Positions 26,397 to 33,799 are shown, counted from the stretch's first letter. The stretch: 64,000 nt of DNA from Sphingomonas sp. Y57 (GCF_001015195.1 NZ_LDES01000029.1:33616-97615); one strand, 5' to 3'. Notes: generated by a model from the letters alone, not told the origin. A program made the numbers and translations.

Positions 26397-27856
26397 ATTC
26401 TCTCAATGGCAAACGCCATCCGCGAACTCTGGTCATCGAGCGCGCGTTGATCGGCCGCGATTGGATCGAACTGCCGATCCGCGTCGCGGTCACCGACCCG
26501 GCGACCGGCGCGGTGATTGGCGAAATCCCAGATTGCGGCACCGCAGAGACGCGCGCAGCGATAGACGCCGCCGACAAGGCGGCAACCGACTGGCGCGCGC
26601 GAGCGGCACCCGAGCGCGCCGCTTTGCTGCGCGCCTGGCATGTCCGCGTGCTCAAACACAGCGAGGCGCTCGCCCGGCTGCTCACTGCCGAGCAGGGCAA
26701 GCCGCTTGCCGAGGCGCTTGACGAAATTCGCTATGCCGCGAGCTTCATTGCATGGTTCGCCGGAGAAGCAGAGCGTATTGGCGGATATGACGTACCCGCA
26801 CTCTCGCCGGACCGTCGCGTTCTCGTCGCCCGCCAGCCAGTCGGCGTAATTGCGGCGATCACCCCATGGAACTTCCCGGCGGCGATGGTGACGCGCAAAC
26901 TCGCGCCGGCCCTCGCCGCTGGCTGCACCATCGTCCTCAAGCCCTCGGAACTGACGCCCTTCACCGCACTCGCGCTAGCGAGGCTCGCGCTCGAGTCCGG
27001 AATTCCGCCCGGCGTCATCAATGTCGTAACTGGAACTCCAGCTCCGATTGGAGAGGTGCTGATGGCAAGCGATTGCGTGCGCAAATTGTCTTTCACCGGC
27101 TCCACTTCCGTCGGTCGCCAATTGATGCGCGATGCCGCGGGCACGATCAAACGGCTTAGCCTCGAGCTTGGCGGAAATGCGCCCTTTATCGTGTTCGATG
27201 ACGCCCATCTGGAGGCGGCAGTGGCAGGCGCGATCGCGAGCAAGTTTCGCAATGCTGGCCAGACCTGCGTCTGCGCCAATCGGCTGCTGGTCCAGTCCGG
27301 CATCCATGACCGGTTTGTCACGATGCTGGGTGAGGCGGTCAGCGCGTTGAATGTAGGAGACGGGTTCGATCCCGCGGTTACGACTGGGCCTCTCATTCAT
27401 GCCGAGGCGGCTGCAAAGGTGCGTGCCCATGCGGACGACGCGCTCGCAAAGGGCGCGCAACTTGTCGCACAAGCCCCGCTTGCATCGCGCATCGACAGCT
27501 ATGCCGCGCCCATGCTTCTGATCGGCGCGACATCCCATATGCGTGTCGCTCATGAGGAAACCTTCGGCCCGCTTGCTGCGGTCTTCAGATTCGATGATGA
27601 GGCTGATGCGGTGGCCCTCGCCAATAGCGGAGCGGCGGGGCTCGCCGCCTATTTCTACACAAGCGATATTGCTCGTGCGTGGCGTGTCGGCGACGCACTC
27701 GAATATGGAATGGTCGGGATCAATTCGGGCAGCGTATCGCTGGCTGCGGCCCCGTTTGGCGGCGTCAAGCAATCTGGGTTGGGCCGCGAGGGTGGTCGCG
27801 AAGGCATCGACGAGTACCTTGAGATTAAGGCCCTCCACTGGGCCGGCCTGAGGTGA
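26393..27856 (+). CDS. Succinate-semialdehyde dehydrogenase family protein (GabD-like)
   Basis: A 487-aa NAD(P)+-dependent aldehyde dehydrogenase closely resembling GabD. It has the Rossmann-fold TPWNFPAAMVTRKLAPALAA, general base Glu258 in LELGGNAP and nucleophile Cys292 in NAGQTCVCANR. The second Cys (294) is also found in GabD-type enzymes and can form a redox disulfide. It oxidises the semialdehyde produced by the coupled aminotransferase to a dicarboxylate such as succinate. Glutarate or adipate semialdehyde are equally possible. It is the last gene of the rightward unit. Confidence 0.92.
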   Translation: MNSLNGKRHPRTLVIERALIGRDWIELPIRVAVTDPATGAVIGEIPDCGTAETRAAIDAADKAATDWRARAAPERAALLRAWHVRVLKHSEALARLLTAEQGKPLAEALDEIRYAASFIAWFAGEAERIGGYDVPALSPDRRVLVARQPVGVIAAITPWNFPAAMVTRKLAPALAAGCTIVLKPSELTPFTALALARLALESGIPPGVINVVTGTPAPIGEVLMASDCVRKLSFTGSTSVGRQLMRDAAGTIKRLSLELGGNAPFIVFDDAHLEAAVAGAIASKFRNAGQTCVCANRLLVQSGIHDRFVTMLGEAVSALNVGDGFDPAVTTGPLIHAEAAAKVRAHADDALAKGAQLVAQAPLASRIDSYAAPMLLIGATSHMRVAHEETFGPLAAVFRFDDEADAVALANSGAAGLAAYFYTSDIARAWRVGDALEYGMVGINSGSVSLAAAPFGGVKQSGLGREGGREGIDEYLEIKALHWAGLR

Positions 27857-28042
27857 AATCGGAGGGACAGTCGCATCAATGGGAGATTGGGCGCTAATCC
27901 ACTGATCAGCAGAATATGGAACCCAAAGCCCGATGCCATCTCTGAACTCGCAGATTCTACGCGACAGCGCATTCTCCAGCTGCTCGCCGGCGCGTGCTGT
28001 CAGCGACGGAGATCTACAGTGCCCGCAGCAGGAGACCAAGGC

Positions 28043-28819
28043 ATGGCTCTACGACACGAGCTGTGGCGCGATGGCGCGTGCGAACTCTCGCACGACATCA
28101 TCCAGTCGATACGCAGCATCGACGACGAGACCGCGATGCGCAGCCTCATCGGCGATTTCGGCAACTTCATCGGCGCGCCGTGGTGGGCACTCATCACGCA
28201 TGAAGACTTGCGCGAATGGCGGCCGGGCATGGTGGATATCCGCCATTATCCCGAAGGCGCGTCGCGCCGGATCATCGACAAATGCCGCTTCCGCCGCGAT
28301 GTCATCATGCGCGGCTCGCTGCTGATCGAGACGGCCGCGACCTGGACCGAGCTTTTCAAGCGCCTGACGCTCGACGAGGCCGACCGCATCGCCATTGAGC
28401 TGGGCTGGCGCGAAAACCTGATCGAAGGCGTGACCGTGCCCTGCGCAAAGCTCGGCTACTGCTTTGGCTCCTGCACCTTCGCTGGCTTCGCCAACGCGGG
28501 GCGCGCCGAATTGGCAGTCGGCCCGGCCCAGACTTTCGGCCTGTTCGCCTTTGCGCGTGCCCGTCAGCTGTCCGGCGCACCGGCGCCGATCGCGCCGCCA
28601 CCGCGGCTGAAGCCCAGCCAGCGCGATTGCCTCGTGCTGTCGGGTCGCTCCCATTCGAACAAGGAGATCGCCCACCGGCTGGGGCTCACCGAACGCACCG
28701 TCGAGAGCTACCTTCGCGATGCCTGCCGCGCCTATGGCGTGCGCACGGCCAAGGAACTGCGCGTCGCCGCAGTGCTCGCCGGCGAGATCGGCATCGACGA
28801 AATCTACCAGCTACCGTGA
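28043..28819 (+). CDS. LuxR-family quorum-sensing regulator
   Basis: A 258-aa protein with an N-terminal autoinducer-binding domain (FIGAPWWALITHEDLREW region) and a C-terminal LuxR HTH (LKPSQRDCLVLSGRSHSNKE, HRLGLTERTVESYLRDA). The start at 28043 is behind GGAGACC. It lies 70 bp upstream of a luxI-type synthase gene on the same strand, the usual TraR/TraI-like arrangement for controlling conjugative transfer. Given the FseA-like genes downstream, it probably activates the synthase operon and hence excision when donors are dense. Confidence 0.9.
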   Translation: MALRHELWRDGACELSHDIIQSIRSIDDETAMRSLIGDFGNFIGAPWWALITHEDLREWRPGMVDIRHYPEGASRRIIDKCRFRRDVIMRGSLLIETAATWTELFKRLTLDEADRIAIELGWRENLIEGVTVPCAKLGYCFGSCTFAGFANAGRAELAVGPAQTFGLFAFARARQLSGAPAPIAPPPRLKPSQRDCLVLSGRSHSNKEIAHRLGLTERTVESYLRDACRAYGVRTAKELRVAAVLAGEIGIDEIYQLP

Positions 28820-28856
28820 AATCCGGGCTCTGATCCTGAACGGCGCAAAATGCTTC

Positions 28857-28883
28857 CTCCCATGGCGCATCTAGCCATGGGAG
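28857..28883 (+). promoter_or_regulatory. Inverted repeat covering the luxI ribosome-binding site
   Basis: Perfect 10-bp arms, CTCCCATGGC and GCCATGGGAG, are separated by 7 nt. The 3' arm contains the GGGAG that would serve as Shine-Dalgarno for the synthase ATG at 28890. As RNA it would form a strong hairpin hiding the ribosome-binding site. As DNA it could be the LuxR-type box. Both readings are possible and neither excludes the other. Confidence 0.6.
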
Positions 28884-28889
28884 CAGCAC

Positions 28890-29492
28890 ATGATCCTCAC
28901 GATCGAAAACTACCCGCAGAGCGCCCACACGCTTGCGCTCGAAACCATGTTCGCGGACCGCAAGGCGCAGTTCGTCGACTTCTTCGACTGGGATGTGCCC
29001 GTCGTCGACGGCCAATACGAGATCGACCAGTTCGACACCGCCGCCGTCGTCTACATCGTCGCGCTCGGACCTGACGGTCGGCATGAGGCGTCGCTGCGCA
29101 TGTTGCCGAGCTGGCTGCCGCATCTGCTCGGCGACATCTTCCCGCACCTCTGTATCGGTGGCGTGCCGGTCGGTCCTGACATCTGGGAAAGCACGCGGCT
29201 CTGCCTGCCGAGTCGGCATGGCGCGGCCCGGCGGCGTGAACTGCGTAACGAACTCATCTCAGCGATGGCCGACTTCGCGCTGGCGCGCGGCATCGCCGAA
29301 ATAACCGGCGTCATCCCCGAGGGTTTCCGCCGCGAGGTATTGGCGATGGGCTGGCGCGCTGAGCCGCTTGGTCCAGCCGTCCGGATCAAGGGTGGCCCGA
29401 TCGGGGCATTCCGTATCGTGGTGACACCCGACATGCGCGAGCGGCTCGCATGGACCGGCACCTGGGCCGGTCCGCTGGAGATGGCGGCGTGA
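28890..29492 (+). CDS. Acyl-homoserine-lactone synthase (LuxI/TraI-like)
   Basis: A 200-aa autoinducer synthase joining an acyl chain from acyl-ACP to S-adenosylmethionine. The N-terminal residues conserved in LuxI are all visible: Arg24, Phe28, Trp34, Asp46 and Asp49, then LRMLPSWLPHLL and the WESTRLCLP motif. The C-terminal region that sets acyl-chain specificity is divergent, so the signal cannot be predicted. It is coupled to the downstream dioxygenase gene by a GTGA overlap. Its translation may be limited by the hairpin over its ribosome-binding site. Confidence 0.93.
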   Translation: MILTIENYPQSAHTLALETMFADRKAQFVDFFDWDVPVVDGQYEIDQFDTAAVVYIVALGPDGRHEASLRMLPSWLPHLLGDIFPHLCIGGVPVGPDIWESTRLCLPSRHGAARRRELRNELISAMADFALARGIAEITGVIPEGFRREVLAMGWRAEPLGPAVRIKGGPIGAFRIVVTPDMRERLAWTGTWAGPLEMAA

Positions 29493-30346
29493 GCCCGGTG
29501 GTAGACATCGCTGCCGGCGAGTTGTCGCGCGAGGGCTGGTGTGTGCTGCGCGGGGCGGTCGATCCCGCCACGATCACCACCCTCGCTGTGGACTTGGCGC
29601 CGTCGTTTGCGGCGACGCCGATGTGCCAGGGGGCCTTTTATGGGGAGCGGACACGCCGGTTCGGCGGGCTTTTGAGCCGGTCCGACTGGACCAAGGCACT
29701 GGTCCAGCACGCTCATGTCCTCGCCATCGCCGAGCGCATGCTGCTGCCGTGGTGCGAACGGATCGCGCTCAATCTGACCCAGGCGATCGACATCCATCCC
29801 GGCGCGCCCTCGCAGTTCCCGCACCGCGACCAAGACATGTGGGCCGGACCAAAGGGCAGCGTCGAATATCTCGTCAACGTCATGTGGCCGATCGATCCGT
29901 TCACAACCACGAATGGCGGCACGCGCCTGTGGCCGGGCAGCCATGTGGATCAGGAGGTCGGCGACCTGCCGGAAGCGGATGTAATCGTGCCGGAACTCAT
30001 GCCCGGCGACGCATTGCTGTTCCTCGGCTCGACGCTCCATGGCGGAGGTGCGAACCTGTCCGCTGCGCCTCGGCGCGGCGTGATCGTCAGCTATTGCCTT
30101 GGCTGGCTCAAGCCATTCGAACTGCAATGGCTGGTCTATCCGCCTGACGTGGCACGGCACTTCTCGCCCGAGCTCGCCGCTCTGGTCGGCTATGCCCAGC
30201 ACCGCCCGAACCTCGGCAATGTCGAAGGGCAATGCCCATCGGTCCTGTTGCAGGATGTCGTGCCGGCGCATCTCGGCGCGATCGATGCGCTGCGGCCAGA
30301 CCAGCAGGCGCTGGCGGAGGCGTATCGAACCGATCGAGACGGCTGA
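29489..30346 (+). CDS. Phytanoyl-CoA dioxygenase-family protein in the quorum-sensing operon
   Basis: A 285-aa Fe(II)/2-oxoglutarate-dependent oxygenase of the PhyH family. The GTG start at 29489 overlaps the synthase stop (GTGA), and its own stop overlaps the next ATG (TGATG), so it is translationally embedded between luxI and the DUF6499 gene. Visible features are FPHRDQDMWAGPKGS (likely His-x-Asp metal ligands) and a distal STLHGGGANLS plus RRGVIVSYCLGWL, which supply the second His and the 2-oxoglutarate-binding Arg. Its position suggests a role in signal metabolism or element control. That is inference; PhyH proteins hydroxylate many substrates. Confidence 0.85.
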   Translation: MSPVVDIAAGELSREGWCVLRGAVDPATITTLAVDLAPSFAATPMCQGAFYGERTRRFGGLLSRSDWTKALVQHAHVLAIAERMLLPWCERIALNLTQAIDIHPGAPSQFPHRDQDMWAGPKGSVEYLVNVMWPIDPFTTTNGGTRLWPGSHVDQEVGDLPEADVIVPELMPGDALLFLGSTLHGGGANLSAAPRRGVIVSYCLGWLKPFELQWLVYPPDVARHFSPELAALVGYAQHRPNLGNVEGQCPSVLLQDVVPAHLGAIDALRPDQQALAEAYRTDRDG

Positions 30347-30549
30347 TGCCGCTCACCGGGCTGCCCGACTGGCGCGATACCGACGCTTATGCGCCGGCGC
30401 TCGCTGGCGGTCGCCCGGCGATTGCGTGGGAACTGCTGCGCCGCGACCCAGCCTATCAGGCGGACTATGTCGCGCTGGCCGGTGTTGATGCTGCGGACGA
30501 TCAGGTCGCGACATTCACCGCGAAATGGGGGCTGCACTTTCGCGATTGA
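30346..30549 (+). CDS. DUF6499 protein, N-terminal part of an FseA-like excision activator
   Basis: A 67-aa protein, PDWRDTDAYAPALAGGRPAI and WELLRRDPAYQADYVAL, ending WGLHFRD. This domain forms the N-terminus of FseA in ICEMlSym of Mesorhizobium (product of msi172). There, a programmed +1 ribosomal frameshift joins it to the DUF2285 protein encoded next. Here the following DUF2285 frame is also exactly +1 relative to this one, and both stay open across the junction. The ATG overlaps the dioxygenase stop. A fused product is predicted; unfused product is the default. Confidence 0.85.
   Translation: MPLTGLPDWRDTDAYAPALAGGRPAIAWELLRRDPAYQADYVALAGVDAADDQVATFTAKWGLHFRD
30538..30549 (+). promoter_or_regulatory. 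Candidate +1 programmed ribosomal frameshift site
   Basis: The last codons of the DUF6499 gene read CAC TTT CGC GAT TGA. A slip of tRNA-Phe from TTT to the overlapping TTC (its preferred codon) would move the ribosome +1 and continue as GCG ATT GAT CCG into the DUF2285 domain. The fused sequence reads WGLHF-AIDPMLD. The site is inferred from frame geometry and the known FseA mechanism. Confidence 0.5.
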
Positions 30550-30553
30550 TCCG

Positions 30554-31084
30554 ATGCTGGATTGCGCCCGCGCCGTTCCGCTGTGGACCGGCGCCATGGA
30601 CCCGTTCGTGCTCGACATATGTGTCGATGCCGCCGGGCGCCTGCTCGACCTTTCACGCGTCCCTCATCGGATGATGCGCGGAGAGTGTCATACGTATCTG
30701 CTTCTCGAATTGCCGGCCGGGACGATTCAGCTCGATCTGCTTGGTGCCGAAGACAACCGAGCGGCTGTCTGGGTCAGGCTGTCCATCGATCTTTCCCGAC
30801 CGATTGAGCCGCAGTTTCATTCCGCGCGCCGGCTGGCGGCGCTGTTGGACGGCGCGCCCGAACCGGTCCGTCGCGAGGTAAAACTGACCCGGCTCGTTTC
30901 TGTGCTGCGGGTAGCGGACGCACTGGCCGATGGTGCCAGCCAGCGGGAGATCGGTCTCGGCATCTTCGGCGATGACTGGCCAGGCGACGGCGAGCATCTT
31001 AAGTCGCTGGTGCGCCGGATGATTCCATTCGCTACTAAGCTTGTGCGGGCTGGACCGCGCGAAGTTCTAGCCGGCCGGGTCTGA
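30554..31084 (+). CDS. DUF2285 (RovC-like HTH) protein, C-terminal part of an FseA-like activator
   Basis: If translated alone from the ATG at 30554 it is 176 aa, but the frame is open well upstream, so fusion with the DUF6499 protein by +1 frameshift is expected. It has a beta-rich first half (WTGAMDPFVLDICVD, CHTYLLLELPAGTIQLDLLG) and the DUF2285 HTH in the second half (LVSVLRVADALADGASQREI, then IFGDDWPGDGEHLKSLVRRM). DUF2285 proteins act as activators (FseA) or antiactivators (QseM) of conjugative element transfer. Its 3' end overlaps the convergent XRE gene by 18 bp. Confidence 0.85.
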   Translation: MLDCARAVPLWTGAMDPFVLDICVDAAGRLLDLSRVPHRMMRGECHTYLLLELPAGTIQLDLLGAEDNRAAVWVRLSIDLSRPIEPQFHSARRLAALLDGAPEPVRREVKLTRLVSVLRVADALADGASQREIGLGIFGDDWPGDGEHLKSLVRRMIPFATKLVRAGPREVLAGRV

Positions 31085-31318
31085 CTTGCTGGCGCCTGCG
31101 CTGACCAGGGCCAAGGCATCGACGTCGAGCGCAGCGGCCACGTCCATGAACTCGAAGATGTCCAGACGACGCTCGCCGGTCTCGTAGCGCGAGACGAACT
31201 GCTGTGGCTTGCCGAGTTTATCGGCCACGACCTGTTGTGTCAGCGTCTGCTTCTTGCGGGCTTCGATCAGTTGCTCGATCACCCAGCGATAGCGACTATC
31301 GTGGATGCCTCGCGCCAC
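31067..31318 (-). CDS. XRE-family HTH regulator (QseC-like position)
   Basis: An 83-aa lambda-repressor-type HTH protein: IEQLIEARKKQTLTQQVVAD, KLGKPQQFVSRYETGERRLD, then a short dimerisation helix. It is convergent with and overlaps the DUF2285 gene, and divergent from a small gene at 31389. Two palindromes in the divergent promoter region fit its operators. In ICEMlSym, the XRE regulator QseC and a divergent antiactivator gene qseM form such a switch. This is analogous in layout; orthology is not shown. Confidence 0.88.
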   Translation of the reverse strand: MARGIHDSRYRWVIEQLIEARKKQTLTQQVVADKLGKPQQFVSRYETGERRLDIFEFMDVAAALDVDALALVSAGASKSDPAG

Positions 31319-31325
31319 CAGTCCC

Positions 31326-31344
31326 TCACATCAATTTGATGTGA
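31326..31344. promoter_or_regulatory. Operator palindrome 1 of the XRE divergent promoter
   Basis: A perfect inverted repeat, TCACATCAA-T-TTGATGTGA, starts 7 bp upstream of the XRE start codon. Together with the 31367 copy it brackets the divergent promoters. It is probably the XRE protein's autoregulatory site. Confidence 0.75.
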
Positions 31345-31366
31345 CGACCGTGACTTCGGTGGCATC

Positions 31367-31385
31367 TTACACCAACTTGATGTAA
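31367..31385. promoter_or_regulatory. Operator palindrome 2 of the XRE divergent promoter
   Basis: TTACACCAA-C-TTGATGTAA is a near-perfect version of the 31326 site. The centres are 41 bp apart, close to four helical turns, so dimers would sit on the same face and could bind cooperatively. It ends 3 bp before the TTG proposed for the divergent gene. Confidence 0.7.
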
Positions 31386-31388
31386 GGG

Positions 31389-31718
31389 TTGCGAGCGGCG
31401 GGATTGCCGCGTTACACACTGGACGCCGATTTGGCTGAGCACCTGATCAGACGCGAAGCACCCCGCGGAGACGTGGTCCTCTACGACCGCCAGCATCTCC
31501 TGATCTATGCCGAGCTGGTCGACGCTGACGATGCCGGAGTCTCCTGGCGCGAAGGCTCGCTCGAAATCCTTGGGATCGATCCCTCGGCGAACCCGGATCT
31601 CGCGCAATGCGCCTGGACCAGCCATCTCGCCCGCGCGCGCTGGATCATCGGCGACGGCCTGCACGCTGCCACCGAGGCGTTCAGTGTGATGCCCCGGTTC
31701 AAGGACCAGACAGCCTGA
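31389..31718 (+). CDS. Small protein divergent from the XRE regulator
   Basis: A protein of up to 109 aa; the start is uncertain (TTG at 31389 or TTG at 31404, then LPRYTLDADLAEHLIRREA). The middle reads VVLYDRQHLLIYAELVDADD and the end CAWTSHLARARWIIGDGL and HAATEAFSVMPRF. I do not recognise a domain. Its place opposite the XRE gene, under both operators, corresponds to qseM in ICEMlSym, but the sequence does not show the DUF2285 repeat signature of QseM. A small inhibitor of the LuxR or FseA-like protein is a reasonable hypothesis. Confidence 0.6.
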   Translation: MRAAGLPRYTLDADLAEHLIRREAPRGDVVLYDRQHLLIYAELVDADDAGVSWREGSLEILGIDPSANPDLAQCAWTSHLARARWIIGDGLHAATEAFSVMPRFKDQTA

Positions 31719-32371
31719 ACCGGATGTTCCGCCGCAAATAGGTCGGCGCCTCGCGGACGGCGGCGATGCGGAGGACCGCGGGATCTGACGGGCGCACTCT
31801 GGCGGCGCTGCGCTGCCGCCAGGGATCGCGCGTCGTTCTTGCCCGCGTGAGCACTCTTGCGCGGCCGTGGCGCGGCGGCGGCTGGCCCAGTGCTTCGGGT
31901 CGGTCATGCCGCGCATGACCTGAACAGCGCGGGGCGCTGTTCACCCGGGCGCCCCGCGCGCACGCCGCCGCGCTGGCCGTCCGCCTGCAAGGGTGTGTCC
32001 CTGTTCGCGCCTGGCAGCGCGATGCATCGCTGCTTCGCCGTCCGCGACCGCGCTCTAGGCCTGCTTCGCGGCCCCGAGCCCCGCTTGCGGGTCTCGGCCG
32101 AAGGTGACGATCGCTGACGTGACCGAGGTCGCCGCGTCCGATGACGCGGCGGCGTAGTCTGGTGGGCCTTCCCTCGTCGGCGGGAGTGGCCGGCGCTTCC
32201 GCCTGAGGCCCGTCGCGGCGGGCGCAACCCCGCCTTGCGGGGTGCTTCATGCCATTGCGCCCCTTTGGGTGCGCCCGCCGCTGGAGCCGGGCCTCCTCTG
32301 GTCGCGTCTCGCCGCCCACCCCCGCCTCTCGGGGGAGGCCATGGGGCTTTTGGGCGGGTCTGGAGGCTATC
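31719..32371. repeat. GC-rich non-coding region with a cluster of hairpins
   Basis: No convincing gene in 650 bp. The right half holds five closely spaced inverted repeats: 32075-32096 (CGAG/CTCG plus CCCGC/GCGGG), 32131-32150 (GCCGCGTC-N4-GACGCGGC), 32227-32243 (ACCCCGC-N3-GCGGGGT), 32257-32274 (GCGCCCC/GGGTGCGC with a bulge) and 32319-32335 (CCCCCG-N5-CGGGGG). They precede the antirestriction gene. A structured leader, a single-strand promoter active during transfer, or an origin are possible. Confidence 0.5.
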
Positions 32372-33337
32372 GTGTCCCGTAATCCGAAGCGTCGTGCCCG
32401 TGGCGCGGCTGCTGGCGACCATGCCGAACCTCGCGTCAATCTCTATGACGAGGTTACTGCACGGATCATCTCCGAGCTTGAGGCCGGGCGCGTGCCCTGG
32501 GTCCAGCCATGGGGCAGCGCCGCCTGTGCCGCGCCGTCGCTGCCGCGCAATGCCTTGACCGGCCGCAGCTATTCGGACGTCAATGTCCTGCTGCTGTGGG
32601 GCGCGGTGATCGCCAATGGCTACCCCTCGCAAAGCTGGCTGACCTTCCGGCAGGCGCGCGAGGCGGGCGGCTGCATCATCAAGGGCGAGCGCGGCCAGAC
32701 CGTCGTCTATGCCGACCGCTTCACGCCCGAGGCCGAGAAGGCGCGCGCCGCGCGTGAGGGCGGCGAGGCCAAGGCGGTGCCGTTCCTCAAGCGGTTCACC
32801 GTCTTCAACATCGCGCAGTGCGAGGGGTTGCGGCCCGGCCTCGCGCTCGATCCCGCACCACTTCCCGAGCGCGAGATCGTCCCCGTCGCCGAGGAAGTGA
32901 TCGCGGCATCGGGCGTCGATTTCCGGATCGGCGGCGACAAGGCGTTTTATGTGCCCTCGCTCGATTTCGTGCAGGTGCCGCCGCAGCCCGCCTTTTTCGA
33001 TCAGGTCAATTACTACCGCACCTGCCTGCACGAACTGACCCACGCCACCGGCCACGCCAAGCGGGTCGGGCGCGACCTCGCCAACGCCTTCGGCTCGCCC
33101 GGCTACGCGCGCGAGGAACTGGTCGCCGAGCTAGGTTCGGCCTTCCTCTGCGCCGCGGTCGGCATCGTGCCGACCGTTCGCCACGCCGACTATCTGGCAA
33201 GCTGGCTCGCCGTGCTGCGCGAGGACAATCGCGCGATCTTCCGCGCCGCCAGCGCGGCAAGCAAGGCCGCCGACTGGCTGCTGGCTCGCCACCGCGAGGC
33301 CGGTGAGGCCGCAGCGCAGGAAAGGATCGCGGCATGA
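32372..33337 (+). CDS. ArdC-family antirestriction protein with zincin domain
   Basis: A 321-aa protein. The GTG start at 32372 follows TGGAGG; the frame upstream is open but lies in the hairpin region. The N-terminal domain (YDEVTARIISELEAGRVPWV, then RSYSDVNVLLLWGAV) is the ssDNA-binding ArdC domain. The C-terminal domain is a metallopeptidase-like fold with HELTHATGH, the HExxH zinc motif. ArdC proteins protect incoming single-stranded DNA from host restriction during conjugation. It overlaps the next gene by 4 bp (ATGA). Confidence 0.9.
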   Translation: MSRNPKRRARGAAAGDHAEPRVNLYDEVTARIISELEAGRVPWVQPWGSAACAAPSLPRNALTGRSYSDVNVLLLWGAVIANGYPSQSWLTFRQAREAGGCIIKGERGQTVVYADRFTPEAEKARAAREGGEAKAVPFLKRFTVFNIAQCEGLRPGLALDPAPLPEREIVPVAEEVIAASGVDFRIGGDKAFYVPSLDFVQVPPQPAFFDQVNYYRTCLHELTHATGHAKRVGRDLANAFGSPGYAREELVAELGSAFLCAAVGIVPTVRHADYLASWLAVLREDNRAIFRAASAASKAADWLLARHREAGEAAAQERIAA

Positions 33338-33747
33338 TCCTCCTGCCTCCCGAGCTTCGTTTCGCGCTCCGCGCCAACGACATCAATCGCCGCGCCGCCG
33401 ACCGGAAAGGCGAGCGCTTCGATCCCGTCCCGGTCCTCAAGCTGTTCAACCCGCTCGGCGCGGCGACATGGCTCGCGACAGAGCTTGCCGACGATGACGA
33501 CACGCTGTTCGGCCTCGCCGATCTTGGGTTCGGCTGTCCCGAACTCGGGCCGTTCAGCCTGTCGGAAATCGCATCGGTGCGGCTGCCCTACGGCCTGCGG
33601 ATCGAGCGCGACATCGCGTTCGAGGGCCGGTTCGCGCTGTCGGTCTGGGCGGCATGGAGCCGCCGCGCGGGGTCGATCATCCACGGCGAGGCGCTGCTGC
33701 GCCGGATGCAAAAAGGTCAGGAAATCGGGCCGCCGCCCGAAATGTGA
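33334..33747 (+). CDS. DUF2958 protein
   Basis: A 137-aa protein starting MILLPPELRFALRANDINRR, with PVLKLFNPLGAATWLATEL and FGLADLGFGCPELGPFSLSE, the hallmark of DUF2958. The function is unknown; the family is nearly always encoded next to ArdC- and ParB-type genes on mobile elements. It is coupled to ardC by a 4-bp overlap and followed 52 bp later by the ParB-like gene. The motif set suggests a small soluble protein, possibly assisting establishment in the recipient. Confidence 0.88.
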   Translation: MILLPPELRFALRANDINRRAADRKGERFDPVPVLKLFNPLGAATWLATELADDDDTLFGLADLGFGCPELGPFSLSEIASVRLPYGLRIERDIAFEGRFALSVWAAWSRRAGSIIHGEALLRRMQKGQEIGPPPEM

Positions 33748-33799
33748 GCAAGCCCGCCGGTCCCGGCGGGGACCGGCTTTCATCGGAAAGGAATGACCC

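Noticed and set aside
27857..28042. A lux box upstream of luxR
   Set aside because: Only short imperfect matches (TCTG-N6-CAGA) are present, well below a usual 18-20-bp dyad.
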